A stretch of DNA of 64,000 bases from Sphingopyxis flava (GCF_900168005.1 NZ_FUYP01000006.1:62001-126000); one strand, 5' to 3'. Positions 1 through 10,270 are shown, counted from the stretch's first letter. Translations and numbers: made by a program. Notes: generated by a model from the sequence alone, not told the origin.

Positions 1-194
1 AGCAGCGCGAGAAAGAGAACGCTCGCGACCGTGAAGACGGGACCGAAGTGCAGCAATATCCAGTCGTTGGACGCGGTTTCGGCAGCGAGAAAGGCGGGCC
101 CTTGCCACAGGCTTGCGGCAAGCGCGGTCGCAAGCACCGCAAGGGGGATGAGGAAGACCGGGCGGTTGATCGAGCGGGGCGCGGGCGCTGTCAT
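1..194 (-). CDS. N-terminus of a membrane transporter, probably BCCT family (partial)
   Basis: Reading leftward from an ATG at 194, an open frame runs off the left edge of the window after 64 residues. It shows a short polar N-terminus (MTAPAPRSINRPVF), a first hydrophobic helix (residues ~14-32), and a second beginning near residue 55. The pattern N-R-P-V-F, then helix, then W-I-x-x-x-F-G, then helix, resembles the start of betaine/carnitine/choline transporters, which import quaternary amines across the inner membrane. The family call rests on this short stretch only; another multi-helix carrier is possible. It is divergent from the secreted protein at 312. Confidence 0.45.
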   Translation of the reverse strand, partial: MTAPAPRSINRPVFLIPLAVLATALAASLWQGPAFLAAETASNDWILLHFGPVFTVASVLFLAL

Positions 195-247
195 GAAGCC
201 GCCAGCATGACGGGGCGAACAGGAGGCGTCAAATTGGGCGAGCGAGG

Positions 248-272
248 GGAACGCAATTTGGGGCGAGGCGTT
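248..272 (+). promoter_or_regulatory. Candidate EcfG-type (general stress) promoter
   Basis: GGAAC at 248-252 and CGTT at 269-272 are separated by exactly 16 bases. This matches the -35/-10 consensus of alphaproteobacterial EcfG sigma factors. The predicted start of transcription lies ~30 bases before the ATG at 312. The match is visible directly; use by EcfG is inference. Confidence 0.5.
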
Positions 273-311
273 CTCGGGCAGTTGTTGCAAGGTAAAGAAG
301 GAGGCGCTTCG

Positions 312-770
312 ATGACAGGAGCGATTTTGACAGCGATGGGCACTCTGGCGCTGCTCGGCGCGGGATCGGCCGCTGCCTTTGAGGGCGCGGCGCAAGCGCC
401 GCCGGCTGAGCAGACCGAAAGCGCGGCCGGCGACCTCGATGCTGTGGCCGCTGACCTTGCCAAGGACAAGGAAGCCCCCGACGGCACCACGGCGGAGGAG
501 CGCGCGAACACCGCGCGGCTCAACGCGGAGCAGGCCGCGCGCGCCAAGGCCGAGAATGTCGCTTACGAACAGCAGGTCGCTGCGATCGCCCAGGAACAGG
601 CGGCGGCTGAGGCTGCCTATGCCGAACAGACCGCCGCGTACGAAGCGGAGAAAGCACGGGTCGCCGCCGAGGCCGCCGCGCAGCGCCAGCAATGGGAAGC
701 GGACGTCGCCGCCTGCAGGGCCGGCGATATAACGCGCTGCGCCCAGCCCGCTTCGCCGCCGAAGCCCTAG
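312..770 (+). CDS. Secreted alanine-rich coiled-coil protein, unknown function
   Basis: A 152-residue protein with an N-terminal signal-like helix (about residues 4-22, ending in GSAAAF) suggests export to the periplasm. Most of the rest (residues ~60-135) is rich in Ala, Glu, Gln and Lys with heptad-like spacing, so a coiled coil is likely. A Cys pair sits near the C-terminus (AACRAGDITRCA), followed by a Pro-rich tail. The ATG at 312 was chosen because GGAGG lies just upstream; a longer reading frame exists but has no signal peptide. The EcfG-like promoter at 248 suggests stress induction. I do not recognise a named family. Confidence 0.75.
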   Translation: MTGAILTAMGTLALLGAGSAAAFEGAAQAPPAEQTESAAGDLDAVAADLAKDKEAPDGTTAEERANTARLNAEQAARAKAENVAYEQQVAAIAQEQAAAEAAYAEQTAAYEAEKARVAAEAAAQRQQWEADVAACRAGDITRCAQPASPPKP

Positions 771-779
771 CTCAGCCCC

Positions 780-1283
780 TTATTCGCTGGCGGCCGGAAT
801 GGGAACGGCGACGGGGCGAGGCGCCCCGGGAACCATATCGTCGGAAAGGACGATGAGCCCAGGGCCGCCCGCCGCGCGCGCGTCCGGCGCGGAGGGGAGC
901 GGGGGCGCAGCGTCTTCAAAATTCCCTCCATAACGATACCCATCCTCGGCCGCCGGAGGCGGCGCATAGTCGAGGAAAACTGCTTCAGGCGGATCAAAGG
1001 CATCGACCCCATAAGCGGTAAAAGCACGCGTCGGCGGCACATATCCCGCAGCGCAGCCATCGCAGAGCGAGGCCGGCAGGACGTCGGCGCCGACAGCGTC
1101 GGGATTGCTGCTGAGCTCTGCAAAACTCGCGTGCGCCGGGCTTGAGGCGGCGAAGCGTTCGCCGGCGACAAATTGTCCAAGCAGGATTCCGCTGATGGCT
1201 CCTACGCCAGCGAGGAGCAGGCCGGCGAGTGCCGCTTTGGCGAGCGCGTCTGCGCTGTGTCGTGATCCCCCATGCCGGGCCAT
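780..1283 (-). CDS. Membrane-anchored protein of unknown function
   Basis: A 167-residue protein with one clear transmembrane helix near residues 13-40 (AALAGLLLAGVGAISGILLG core) followed by a Pro/Ala-rich, acidic outer part. A C-x-x-C pair (SLCDGCAAG, about residues 72-76) could bind metal or form a disulfide. The frame stays open upstream of the ATG at 1283, so an earlier start is possible. It converges on the gene ending at 770, only 9 bases away. No family is recognised; the topology (cytoplasmic N-terminus, periplasmic C-terminus) is a prediction. Confidence 0.6.
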   Translation of the reverse strand: MARHGGSRHSADALAKAALAGLLLAGVGAISGILLGQFVAGERFAASSPAHASFAELSSNPDAVGADVLPASLCDGCAAGYVPPTRAFTAYGVDAFDPPEAVFLDYAPPPAAEDGYRYGGNFEDAAPPLPSAPDARAAGGPGLIVLSDDMVPGAPRPVAVPIPAASE

Positions 1284-1511
1284 GCGGGATATACGCTTCG
1301 CCCTGCGCAGAAGTTGCACGCCCTTGCAGCCGGCCATTCGTCGATGCCTGAACGCCTTTCGTCTCCCCATCGAGAGGGCGCCGTGACCCGTCGAACATCG
1401 CAAGCAACTGCCGTGCGATGGGGGCATCACCACCGTGCGGGATAGGAGGCAGCGGTCTCCCCGGTCCGGGCCCCCTATTCCGCATCCCCCTGGTTCGAAA
1501 GGACTATTTCA

Positions 1512-1850
1512 ATGGCGAAACTTCCCCTCATATTCCTCGCGGTTCCCCTTGTCGCGACCGGCGCACCCGCGGCGGCGGCCGAGGACGGCGCGGGGCGGCA
1601 CGTCCTGGTGTCCTATAGCGACCTTGATCTTGCGAGCGCCGATGGACGCCGAAAACTGACCGCGCGCGTCAAGCGCGCATCGCACGAGGTTTGCGGAGGC
1701 CGCTCGACGGTCCGCCAGAACCTTAACGAGATTCTGGCGTACCGCGAATGCCGCGCCGCGGCGATGCGGAGCGCTGAACCCCAGCTCGCCAGCCTGTTCT
1801 CAGGCCAGAAGCTGGCGGACGGAGGTCCCTTGCACGTGGCGGCTAAATGA
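1512..1850 (+). CDS. UrcA family protein
   Basis: A 112-residue exported protein with a signal peptide ending near AAAA (residues ~18-23). After it come the hallmarks of the UrcA family: a V-S-Y-x-D-L-D-L stretch, then L-x-x-R-V-K-x-A with a Cys (VCGG), and a second Cys (YRECRAAA) about 30 residues later, likely a disulfide pair. UrcA proteins are small periplasmic proteins, common in sphingomonads and caulobacters, without a settled biochemical role. It is followed by a strong hairpin at 1864 and converges on the LytTR regulator. Confidence 0.75.
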   Translation: MAKLPLIFLAVPLVATGAPAAAAEDGAGRHVLVSYSDLDLASADGRRKLTARVKRASHEVCGGRSTVRQNLNEILAYRECRAAAMRSAEPQLASLFSGQKLADGGPLHVAAK

Positions 1851-1863
1851 CCGATCCGTGCCG

Positions 1864-1896
1864 GAAGGCGGTCATGCTTTGCGCATGACCGCCTTC
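1864..1896. terminator. Bidirectional terminator hairpin between convergent genes
   Basis: A perfect 14-base inverted repeat (1864-1877 with 1883-1896) around a 5-base loop lies between the stop of the UrcA gene (1850) and the stop of the LytTR gene (1904). There is no clear T-tract on either side, so it may act as a transcript end protector as much as an intrinsic terminator. Confidence 0.7.
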
Positions 1897-1903
1897 GCGC
1901 CGT

Positions 1904-2635
1904 CTAAGGCTGCATGATCGTCTTGACGTCGTGGAGATAGGTGCGGCCGATACGGTGAAGGCCGCCTTCCCCAAGATCGACGCTCCAGGCGCCGTCGCCA
2001 TGGTGCTTCAATCCGACAATGCCATCGCGGCGGACCATTTTCGAGCGGTGAATCCGCATGAACTGGTCGGGGTCCATCCGCGCCTCGAGCGACTTGATCG
2101 TCTGGTGAATGAGCCAGCTGCGGGTGCCGACATGAAGCCGCATATAGTCGCGCTCGGCCTCAATGAGGTCGACCTGGTTCGCGTCGATGCGCAGCATCTC
2201 GCCGCGATTCTGGACCCAGAATTCGCTGATCCATCGGCTCTTGCGCGCACGGCCATGGTCTGTCGCGCGCCATTCGCGCACCCGTGCCAGCGCCCGCGCA
2301 AGGCGATCGGGCGATACGGGCTTGAGAAGATAGTCGACCGCGGCGACGTCGAAGGCGGCGACCGCATAGCGGTCGAAGGCGGTTACGAAGACGACTGCAG
2401 GGGGATTGTCGAGCTTGTCGAGCGCGGAGGCGACCTCGAGCCCGTTGAGGTCGGGCATCGCGATATCGCAGAGCAGGAGGTCGGGCGCGAGCGCCTCGAC
2501 CATCCGCAGCGCCGAGGCGCCGTCGCTTGCAGTTCCCACCAGCGATACATTGTCCTGCTGCCCGGCAAGAATCTGCAGCCGCTCGATCGCGAGCGGTTCG
2601 TCGTCGACGATCAGGGTTCTCAGCGTCTGGGTCAT
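1904..2635 (-). CDS. LytTR-family response regulator
   Basis: A 243-residue two-domain regulator. Residues ~5-120 form a receiver domain: acidic pair in VDDEP, phosphoacceptor Asp in LLCDIAMPDLNG, Thr in VFVTAF and Lys in DYLLKP. Residues ~140-243 form a LytTR DNA-binding domain (DLIEAERDYMRLHV, then FMRIHRSKMV near the end). Such regulators are phosphorylated by LytS-type kinases and bind DNA through beta strands. The ATG at 2635 begins one base after the stop of the kinase gene, so the two are translationally linked. An upstream extension of the frame is out of register with the domain start and was rejected. Confidence 0.92.
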   Translation of the reverse strand: MTQTLRTLIVDDEPLAIERLQILAGQQDNVSLVGTASDGASALRMVEALAPDLLLCDIAMPDLNGLEVASALDKLDNPPAVVFVTAFDRYAVAAFDVAAVDYLLKPVSPDRLARALARVREWRATDHGRARKSRWISEFWVQNRGEMLRIDANQVDLIEAERDYMRLHVGTRSWLIHQTIKSLEARMDPDQFMRIHRSKMVRRDGIVGLKHHGDGAWSVDLGEGGLHRIGRTYLHDVKTIMQP

Positions 2636-2636
2636 G

Positions 2637-3809
2637 TCAGCAGCCTTCGCGGGAGAGCGGCAGCCACAGCGAGACGAAGAAGCCGCCGCTGTCCGAGCGG
2701 CCCCATTCGCAGCCCGCCGCGGGGCCATAGCGGGTCAAGAGGCGCTCGCGGACGTTGCCGAGACCCACGCCCGTGCCAGGCTCGGGCATCGGAACCGAGG
2801 GGTCGACGTCATTCTCGACGCGCAGCACGAGCAGACCGAATTCGTGGCTCGCGGCGAGACGCACGCCGATCTTTCCCTTGCTGGGCGCGACGCCATATTT
2901 GAGCGCATTCTCGATGATCGGCTGGAGGATCAGCACCGGAACGCAGGCGCCTTCCAGATCGGAAGGCACCTCGACCTCGACCTGCAGCCGGTCGGGAAAG
3001 CGGGCCTGCTCGATGTCAAGATAGAGCCGCTGGAGGGCGATCTCCTCGTCGAGGCTGACAAATTGCTCGGGATCGATGGCAAGGCTCGTGCGCAGGAACG
3101 CCGACAAATTCATGATCATGGCTTCCGCCTCGGCCTTCGACCCGCGCATGACGAGGGTCGAGAGCGAATTGAGCGTGTTGAACAGGAAGTGCGGATTGAC
3201 CTGGTAATGGAGCGCGCGGAGCTGCGCGTTCTTTGCCTCGAGGCGATAATTGTTGGCGCGCCGCTCGACCGCGCGCATCTCATTGGCATAGCCGAAGGCA
3301 ACGTAGAGCGCCGCCCAGACGGCGAAGAAGAAATACCAGCGGATCGAGCTGTCGAGGATCAGCACCATTTCCCACGCGACGGGGAATTTGGCCTGCACCT
3401 CCGCGATGATCTTGTGCGTATCCTCGGATGGGAACCAGTAAAAGAAGACGAGCAGATTCACCGCCGCGTAGACGATGACCAGCGGGATGGCAGCGCCCAT
3501 CGCGGTCGCGAGCCGCGCGCCGAAGCTGCGGGGCTGGACGCGCTGGAGCAGCTGATACAGCAGGAAGGTACAAAAGATTCCCGCGGCGACAACGATTGCG
3601 CGGCGGCCGACATACGCCCATTGATCGGGCGCGCCCGACAATAGGGCAAGGCCGGTGGTGATGAGGAAATAGAGCAGCCACATTGCGACGATCGAACCGA
3701 TCGCGACGCGCGGGTTGACGCGCGCATCGGAGGCGCGCCAGTCGGGGGCGGCGGCGAGGAACCGCGCGCGCTTGTCGCGCTGCAAGAGGCGGGGGTCAGA
3801 CGGGTTCAT
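2637..3809 (-). CDS. LytS/YehU-type membrane sensor histidine kinase
   Basis: A 390-residue kinase. Four hydrophobic segments (residues ~35-60, 70-90, 103-125, 148-170) form a membrane sensor. The His_kinase domain follows, with phosphoacceptor His in HYQVNPHFLFNTLNSL, the hallmark of the LytS/AlgZ class. The ATP-binding part has the N box (PIIENALKYG) and a glycine-rich loop (GTGVGLGNVRERL). It should phosphorylate the LytTR regulator encoded one base downstream. The sensor has no recognisable ligand-binding domain, so the signal is unknown. Confidence 0.92.
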   Translation of the reverse strand: MNPSDPRLLQRDKRARFLAAAPDWRASDARVNPRVAIGSIVAMWLLYFLITTGLALLSGAPDQWAYVGRRAIVVAAGIFCTFLLYQLLQRVQPRSFGARLATAMGAAIPLVIVYAAVNLLVFFYWFPSEDTHKIIAEVQAKFPVAWEMVLILDSSIRWYFFFAVWAALYVAFGYANEMRAVERRANNYRLEAKNAQLRALHYQVNPHFLFNTLNSLSTLVMRGSKAEAEAMIMNLSAFLRTSLAIDPEQFVSLDEEIALQRLYLDIEQARFPDRLQVEVEVPSDLEGACVPVLILQPIIENALKYGVAPSKGKIGVRLAASHEFGLLVLRVENDVDPSVPMPEPGTGVGLGNVRERLLTRYGPAAGCEWGRSDSGGFFVSLWLPLSREGC

Positions 3810-3897
3810 GATCCCTCCCTATCGCAGGGCGTCGGCCAAAGACCAGCGCGCTCTTCGCCGCCAGTCGAAGCGAGGGGGAGGTTTGTCGAATGCGCAA

Positions 3898-5358
3898 TCA
3901 GGGCGCAGGCTGCGGCCCGGGCAGCGTGCGGCGCCAGTTTCCGCGCCGGTAGACGGCCCACGCCATGGCGAGCGCTGCGAGCGAAGAGAGCGGAAAGCTC
4001 CACCAGATCGCATCGCCGCCGAGCGCCGGGTAGCCCAATGCATAGATGCCGAGGCGGATCGGGAACATCGACAGGGCGACGATGATCAGGGGAGGGATCA
4101 CCGACCCGTTGGCCCGCAGCGTGCCGATGATGACGATCGTGGTACCGAAGGGGAGGAAGGTCCAGGTCGCGACAAGCTGGATATGGCGAGCGACCTCGAC
4201 CGCTTCGCTGCCGCGGCCAAGAAAGAGGCCGAGCGCCGCCCGATCGAAGGCGAGGAGGAGGAGAATCAGCGCGCCGGTCATCACGAGATTGATCGCGATC
4301 CCGCTGTTGGTGATCGAGCCGACGCGGTCCCAGCGATGCGCGCCGATATTCTGCGCGGCCATCGCGCTCACCGCGGCGCCGACGGCGAGCGCAGGCATCT
4401 GGACATAGTTCCAAAGCTGGAGCGTCGCGCCATAGGCAGCCGCGGTGACGAGCCCTTCGCGATTGACGAGGCCGACCATGACGAGGCCTGCGCCGGAGAT
4501 GACGAGCATCTGCGCGCCCATCGGCAGCCCGCGCCCGATGATGAAGCGCAGCTCCTTGGCATCGGGGAGAAGATAGGAAAGCTCGTGTCCGCGCAGGCGA
4601 AGCACATGGTCCCTGGCATAGAACCACCCGAGCATCGCAGCGAGGCTGATCGTCCCGGCAACCGCCGTCGCGAGCGCGCTTCCGGCGATGCCGAGGCGCG
4701 GGAAGGGGCCGAGGCCGAGGATGAGGACGGGATTGAGAATGATGTCGAGCACGACCGAGAGGATCATGAAGCGCAGCGGCGTCACCGCGTCCCCGGCACC
4801 GCGCGACGCCATCATCAGCGTCACCATGAGCATCGTTGCAGGGATCGCGATAAAGGTGACGCGCAGATAATCGTGCGCGAGCGCGAATGCCTCGGGCGGG
4901 GTTTCAAGAAGGTGCAGGATCGCGTCCGAGGCAAACCAGCCGACGAGCGCGATGACGAGCGAAAAGAGCAGTGCGAGCCCGATCGCCCCGCCGCTTGCGC
5001 GCCGCGCGGCGGCGATGTCGCCGCGGCCGATCGCCTGACCGATCAGGACCGTTGCTGCCATGCCGAAACCGAAAAAGGTCGCAAACATCAGGAACATGAT
5101 GATGTTCGCGTTGGCCGTCGCGGCGAGCGCGCTTTCGCCGAGGAATTGCCCGACCCAGATCGAGTTCACCGAACTCGAGAGCGTCTGGAGGATATTGGAG
5201 GCGAGCGTCGGCAGTGCGAAGATGATGAGCGTGCGGGTAATCGGCCCGCCCGTCAGGTCCATGCCGGTGCTGCCGCGTGCGGTCTGCCGCGGCGGCACCG
5301 GCCCCGCCGGGGGGTCGGCCGCAGCCGCAACGGGTGGGGCAGGCTCGCCCGCGCTCAC
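3898..5358 (-). CDS. MATE family efflux transporter
   Basis: A 486-residue integral membrane protein with about twelve hydrophobic helices in two similar halves, the layout of MATE drug/Na+ or H+ antiporters. The first half starts with [18 protein letters not shown] and contains [16 protein letters not shown] and [13 protein letters not shown], both typical. The start is taken as the GTG at 5358, which overlaps the valS stop in GTGA; an ATG 32 codons inside also fits and begins exactly at the conserved part. The N-terminal ~30 residues are Pro/Ala-rich and atypical. It expels toxic compounds across the inner membrane; the substrate cannot be told from sequence. Confidence 0.9.
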   Translation of the reverse strand: MSAGEPAPPVAAAADPPAGPVPPRQTARGSTGMDLTGGPITRTLIIFALPTLASNILQTLSSSVNSIWVGQFLGESALAATANANIIMFLMFATFFGFGMAATVLIGQAIGRGDIAAARRASGGAIGLALLFSLVIALVGWFASDAILHLLETPPEAFALAHDYLRVTFIAIPATMLMVTLMMASRGAGDAVTPLRFMILSVVLDIILNPVLILGLGPFPRLGIAGSALATAVAGTISLAAMLGWFYARDHVLRLRGHELSYLLPDAKELRFIIGRGLPMGAQMLVISGAGLVMVGLVNREGLVTAAAYGATLQLWNYVQMPALAVGAAVSAMAAQNIGAHRWDRVGSITNSGIAINLVMTGALILLLLAFDRAALGLFLGRGSEAVEVARHIQLVATWTFLPFGTTIVIIGTLRANGSVIPPLIIVALSMFPIRLGIYALGYPALGGDAIWWSFPLSSLAALAMAWAVYRRGNWRRTLPGPQPAP

Positions 5359-8036
5359 CCCAGCCGCGCCAGCGCGGCGGCCAAACGGTCGGCTTCGGCG
5401 GCTTTGGCTGCATGGTCGGCGCGTGCCTTTTCCACCGCTTCGGGCTTGGCCCGTTCGATGAAGCTTGCATTGCCGAGGCGTCCGGCGAGGCTGTCGCGCT
5501 CTTTCACCGCCGCGGCGAGCGCCTTGGTCAGCCGTTCGCGCTCGGCGGCAATGTCGATCACGCCTTCGAGCGGAACGGTGATCGTCTCGCCCTCGACGAC
5601 GAGCTGCGCCGAGGCGTCGGCCGGTGCGGGATCGAAGCGGATCGCCTCGAGGCGCGCGGCGCGGTCGAGCTGGGCTGCGAGTCTTTCGGTGCGAGCCTTG
5701 AGCGAGGCTGGGAAATGCGCGGTCAGCCGCGCGCCCGGCGGAAGACCCAGTTCGGCCTTTGCGCCGCGCAGCTCGCGCACCAGCTTGATAAGCCAGTCGA
5801 TATCGGCGCTGGCTTCGGCGTCGCGCGAGGCGCCTGGCGCGGGCCATTTCGCCGTAATCAGGGGATAATTTTCCCGGTCTCCAAGACCGGTCCACAGCTC
5901 TTCGGTGATGAAGGGCATGAAGGGGTGGAGCATGACGAGGATCTGATCAAGCACCCAGCCGGCAGTGGCCTTCGTCTCGTCGTCGATCGCCCCCTTGATC
6001 AGCTCCAGATACCAGTCGCAGAAGTGGTCCCAGGCAAAGCTGTAGACAGCATTGGCTGCATCATCGAAGCGATAGGCGGCAAAGGCGCGTTCCATCTCGG
6101 CCACCGTGTCAGCGACCTCGCTGATGATCCAGCGGTTGACCGGCAGGCTCGCCGCTGGCGCTTCGAGGCTCGCCGAGGCCGCAATGCCATTGGCTTCGCA
6201 AAAGCGCGCAGCGTTCCATAGCTTGGTTGCAAAATTGCGATAGCCTGCAAGACGCGCGTCATCCATCTTGATGTCGCGGCCCTGGCTTTCCATCGCCGCC
6301 ATGAAGAAACGCAGCGCATCGGCGCCATATTGGTCGATGAGGCCGAGCGGGTCGACGACATTGCCCTTCGATTTCGACATTTTCTGGCCATCAGGCGCGC
6401 GGACGAGGCCGTGGAGATAGAGCGTCTTCCACGGCACCTCGCCCATGAAATGCATGCCCTGCATCGCCATGCGCGCATCCCAGAAGAAGAGGATGTCGAA
6501 CCCGGAGACGAGGACATCGTTCGGGTAGTGGCGGCGCAGCATCGCAGTGTCCTCGGGCCAGCCAAGGGTCGCAAAGGGCCAGAGCGCTGACGAGAACCAG
6601 GTATCAAGAACGTCGGGGTCGCGTTCGAGCTTCACCCCCGCGCCGGCCTCGGCCTGCGCTTCCTCTTCACTCTCGGCGACGAAGATATTGCCCTCGCCAT
6701 CGAACCAGGCCGGGATCCGGTGCCCCCACCAGAGCTGACGCGAAATGCACCAGGGCTGAATATTCTCCATCCAGTTGAAGAAGGTTTTCTCCCAGCTTTT
6801 GGGGACGATGGCGATGCGCCCGTCGCGCACCGCCTTGATCGGCGCCTGCGCGAGCTTTTCGGCATCGACATACCATTGGTCGGTGAGCCAGGGTTCGATC
6901 ACCACGCCGCCGCGGTCGCCGAAGGGGGTCTGGATCGTGCGCGGTTCAGCGTCGTGCTCAAGGCCTTCCTTGTCGAGGTGCGGGATGAGGAAGCCCAATT
7001 CCTTCATCTGTTTGACGACAAGTTCGCGCGCGCCGTCGGTGCCGTCGCGGCGGAAGCGGTGGAGGCCGAGATATTCCCTGGGGATGAGCCCGTCGCTCGT
7101 CTGGATCACATTCGCGTCGCCGTCGAACATGTTGAGCATCTCGCCGGGCCGCATTCCTGCGCGCTTGCCCACCTCGAAGTCGTTGAAATCGTGCCCCGGC
7201 GTAATCTTCACCGCGCCGCTCCCGAGTTCGGGGTCGGCATGCTCGTCGGCGATTACCTTGAAGCGCCGGCCGGTGATCGGCTGGAGGATCTCCTTGCCGA
7301 TCACGCTCTTGTAGCGTTCATCATCGGGGTGCACCGCCACCGCCATGTCCGCGAGCATCGTCTCGGGGCGCGTTGTGGCAACCTCGATATGGTCGCGTCC
7401 GTCGTCGAGCGTGACGCCGTCCGCCAGCGGATATTTGAAGTGCCAGAAGCTGCCCTGTACCTCGTGCGTCTCGACCTCGAGGTCCGAGATCGCGGTCTTG
7501 AGCTTGGGGTCCCAGTTCACGAGACGCTTGTCGCGGTAGATCAGATTCTGGTGGTAGAGCTCGACAAAGACCTTCGCGACCGCGCGGTTCAGCCCTTCGT
7601 CCATCGTGAAGCGCTCGTTCGCCCAGTCCATCGAGCAGCCTAGGCGGCGAAGCTGGCCGGTAATCTGGCCGCCGCTTTCGGCTTTCCACTGCCAGACCTT
7701 CTCGACAAATTCCTCGCGCGTATAGTTGGTGCGCTTGTCCTGCCGCTCCTCCATTTGGCGCTCGACGACCATCTGGGTCGCGATGCCGGCATGGTCCATG
7801 CCGACCACCCAGAGCGCATCCTTGCCGCGCAGGCGCTCGTAGCGGATGAGCACGTCCTGCAGCGTATTGTCGAGCGCATGGCCGATGTGCAGCGCTCCGG
7901 TGACATTGGGCGGCGGGTTGACGATCGTGAAGGGTTCGGCATCGGGACGCGCGGGGCGATAAAGCCCGCGGCTTTCCCATTCACGGGCCCATTTCGCCTC
8001 GATAGCGGCGGGATCGAAGGTTTTTTCCATCGGCAT
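5355..8036 (-). CDS. valS: Valine--tRNA ligase
   Basis: An 893-residue class Ia aminoacyl-tRNA synthetase. It has [14 protein letters not shown] (HIGH at residues ~50-53), the editing domain ([16 protein letters not shown]), [10 protein letters not shown], and the KMSKS loop ([10 protein letters not shown], near residue 550). The C-terminus is a coiled-coil tRNA arm (from ~820), as in bacterial ValRS. It charges tRNA-Val and clears misacylated Thr. The start is ATG 8036 or ATG 8030 (MPMEKTF or MEKTF); an upstream extension is poorly conserved. Its stop overlaps the start of the MATE gene. Confidence 0.98.
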   Translation of the reverse strand: MPMEKTFDPAAIEAKWAREWESRGLYRPARPDAEPFTIVNPPPNVTGALHIGHALDNTLQDVLIRYERLRGKDALWVVGMDHAGIATQMVVERQMEERQDKRTNYTREEFVEKVWQWKAESGGQITGQLRRLGCSMDWANERFTMDEGLNRAVAKVFVELYHQNLIYRDKRLVNWDPKLKTAISDLEVETHEVQGSFWHFKYPLADGVTLDDGRDHIEVATTRPETMLADMAVAVHPDDERYKSVIGKEILQPITGRRFKVIADEHADPELGSGAVKITPGHDFNDFEVGKRAGMRPGEMLNMFDGDANVIQTSDGLIPREYLGLHRFRRDGTDGARELVVKQMKELGFLIPHLDKEGLEHDAEPRTIQTPFGDRGGVVIEPWLTDQWYVDAEKLAQAPIKAVRDGRIAIVPKSWEKTFFNWMENIQPWCISRQLWWGHRIPAWFDGEGNIFVAESEEEAQAEAGAGVKLERDPDVLDTWFSSALWPFATLGWPEDTAMLRRHYPNDVLVSGFDILFFWDARMAMQGMHFMGEVPWKTLYLHGLVRAPDGQKMSKSKGNVVDPLGLIDQYGADALRFFMAAMESQGRDIKMDDARLAGYRNFATKLWNAARFCEANGIAASASLEAPAASLPVNRWIISEVADTVAEMERAFAAYRFDDAANAVYSFAWDHFCDWYLELIKGAIDDETKATAGWVLDQILVMLHPFMPFITEELWTGLGDRENYPLITAKWPAPGASRDAEASADIDWLIKLVRELRGAKAELGLPPGARLTAHFPASLKARTERLAAQLDRAARLEAIRFDPAPADASAQLVVEGETITVPLEGVIDIAAERERLTKALAAAVKERDSLAGRLGNASFIERAKPEAVEKARADHAAKAAEADRLAAALARLG

Positions 8037-8194
8037 AGCCGAGCGCCTTTGCCAGCCACGGTGCGACGCGGCAAGGGGGTAGCCGCATCGCATCCCTTCG
8101 CGCCGAGGAAGCGGGGCGGCTCACCCTCTTGAGCCTATGTCCCCACCGCGGCATCCAGGGCTTGCTCGGCGCGAAGAGGAGCCGAAGGGAAGGC

Positions 8195-10270
8195 TCATTT
8201 CTTCAAATAGCTTCCCAGCCAGTTGAACACCGTCTGGTGCCACTGAACGCTGTTCGCGCCCTTCAGCACCCAGTGATTTTCGTCGGGGAAGACGAGCAGC
8301 TGCGAGGGGATGCCGCGGCGCTGGAGGGCGGTGAAGGCGGCGATGCCCTGGGTATAGGGAATGCGGAAATCCTTCTCGCTGGTGATGACCAGCATCGGCG
8401 TCTTCCATTTGGCGACATGGTTTACCGGGTTCCACTTTTCAAACTCTTCGGGAACCTCGAAATAGGCGCCGCCATGCTCCCATTCATCAAACCACAGCTC
8501 TTCGGTCTCATAGGCCATCGCGCGCGCGTCGAAGACGCCGTCATGCTGCACGAGACATTTGAAGCCGTCGGTCCACTGGCCGGCGATCCAGTTCATCATA
8601 TAGCCGCCGTAGGAGGCGCCGAGCGCGCAGGCGTTGGCGATGTCGAGCTGCGCATCCTGCCTGCCGGCCGCCGCGAGGCCGAGTTTTAGATCTTCGAGCG
8701 GCTTGCCGCCCCAGTCCTTGTTGATGCTGTCCGTGAAGGCCTGGCCGTAGCCTGTCGATCCGTGGAAATCGACGGTGACGACCCCATAGCCTTGCTGCGC
8801 GAAGAGGCGCGGATTCCAGCGCGTCGACCAGCTGTTGCCGAAGCTCGACTGCGGGCCGCCGTGGACAATGAAGGCGACGGGCAACTTCGCGGCGGCGCTT
8901 TGGGGCTTGAGGATCATGCCCCAGACCTTGTCGCCATTCGCGCCGGCGAACTCCATGCGCTCGATCTTGACGGGGTCGAAGGCCGCGAGACGCTCGGCAT
9001 TGACCGCAGTGATCTGCGCGATCTTGCCCTTGGCGTCGCGGACATAGACATCGGTCGGCAGCAGCGCCGTGTTGCGCGTATAAAGAAGGCCGCCCCCCGC
9101 GAGCGGGGTCACGTTGCCGATATTGCCATCATAGGTCTCGTTGGAGGCCTTCAGCCGCTCGACCTTGCCGCTCGCGACGTCGACGCGGAAGACGGGGTGA
9201 TCGAGCACGTCCTGCGCGGTGACGTAAAGCGCCTTGCCGTCGGGCGCCCAGGCAATCGAGGCGACCGAGCGATCCCATGCATCGGTGAGCTTGCGCGTCT
9301 CGCCGCTTGCAAGGTCGCGCAGCATCAGCACCTGACGGTCGGACTCATAGCCGGGGCGCGCCATCGCCGCATAGGCGAGCCACTTGCCGTCGGGCGAGGG
9401 GGCAGGGAGCGTGTCGGTCGCCTGATTGGCCTCGGTCAGGTTGAGCGGCGCCATGCGGGCGTCGACCTTCGCCTGATAAATGTCGAGGTTGGTCGAGCGC
9501 GGCTCGTCGCGGTCGGCCTTGCGCAGGGTGAAATAGACAGTGCGGCTGTCGGTGCCCCAGGCGAGCTCCTCGCCGCCGCCAAAGGGTTTGGAGGGGGTGT
9601 CGCCGACGAGGCCGCCGTCGATCGCGCGCGCCGCGGTCGCCTTGCCGTCGACGAGGTCGAAGACGAAGGGGCGGCTGTAGGTGCCCGGCGTTTCCCACTC
9701 GTCCCAATGGCGTACGAAACCCGCGCCATCCTTGTAGAGGCGGCCGCTGCCGGGGCCGACGAGCGCACCCTTGTCCTTGGCATCGCAGCCGAAGCTCGTG
9801 CATTCCTTGGCGATATCGCCCCAGGCGAGGAGGCGGGTTCCGTCGGGCGACAGCTTGAAGCCCGCGACGTCGGCCTTCTCGCTTGTGACCTGGGTCGCCT
9901 CGGCGCCCGGGGCGGCAGGATCGATGCGCCACACCTGGCTCTTGCCCGATGCATCGGAGATGAAGAAGAGCGTGCCGTCCGGGTGAAAGGCGGGCGAGGT
10001 TTCATTCTTCCCCGGCACGTCGGCGAGGCGGACCGGCTTTGAGGCCTTCGCCTTCCGGTCAACAAGCCAGAGGCCGGTTGAGCGTTTGTAGCTTCCCTCT
10101 TCGGTTTCGGTCATCTGGAAGACAACCCAGCGGCCATCGGGGGAGGCGGCGGGCGCCGCGACGCGCTTCAGCGTCGCAAGATCGACCTCGGTCATCGGCC
10201 GGGCGAGGGAGGGCGTGGCGCACAGGGCGGCGGCGAGCGCGATCGCGCTGGGGAGGAGATGGTTTCGCAT
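8195..10270 (-). CDS. S9 family prolyl oligopeptidase / acylaminoacyl peptidase, exported
   Basis: A 691-residue serine peptidase. A signal peptide (residues 1-23, ending SLARP) sends it to the periplasm. Residues ~30-420 are a beta-propeller with repeated S-P-D-G motifs (AASPDGRWV, LSPDGTRL, PSPDGKWLAY, WAPDGKALYV). The C-terminal alpha/beta hydrolase domain carries the likely triad Ser553 (GASYGG), Asp634 (SEKDFRIP) and His666 (DENHWV), with HGGP as oxyanion element. It trims peptides, probably from the N-terminus (dipeptidyl or acylaminoacyl type). It stands alone, leftward, between valS and a LysR gene. Confidence 0.93.
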   Translation of the reverse strand: MRNHLLPSAIALAAALCATPSLARPMTEVDLATLKRVAAPAASPDGRWVVFQMTETEEGSYKRSTGLWLVDRKAKASKPVRLADVPGKNETSPAFHPDGTLFFISDASGKSQVWRIDPAAPGAEATQVTSEKADVAGFKLSPDGTRLLAWGDIAKECTSFGCDAKDKGALVGPGSGRLYKDGAGFVRHWDEWETPGTYSRPFVFDLVDGKATAARAIDGGLVGDTPSKPFGGGEELAWGTDSRTVYFTLRKADRDEPRSTNLDIYQAKVDARMAPLNLTEANQATDTLPAPSPDGKWLAYAAMARPGYESDRQVLMLRDLASGETRKLTDAWDRSVASIAWAPDGKALYVTAQDVLDHPVFRVDVASGKVERLKASNETYDGNIGNVTPLAGGGLLYTRNTALLPTDVYVRDAKGKIAQITAVNAERLAAFDPVKIERMEFAGANGDKVWGMILKPQSAAAKLPVAFIVHGGPQSSFGNSWSTRWNPRLFAQQGYGVVTVDFHGSTGYGQAFTDSINKDWGGKPLEDLKLGLAAAGRQDAQLDIANACALGASYGGYMMNWIAGQWTDGFKCLVQHDGVFDARAMAYETEELWFDEWEHGGAYFEVPEEFEKWNPVNHVAKWKTPMLVITSEKDFRIPYTQGIAAFTALQRRGIPSQLLVFPDENHWVLKGANSVQWHQTVFNWLGSYLKK

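Noticed and set aside
3715-5868. Long + strand frame across the MATE gene
   Set aside because: Highly charged shadow of a membrane protein gene.
8096-8176. 12-base inverted repeat (8096-8107 with 8165-8176) between valS and the S9 peptidase gene
   Set aside because: The 57-base spacer and GC-rich setting make it weak as a terminator or operator; noted but not called.
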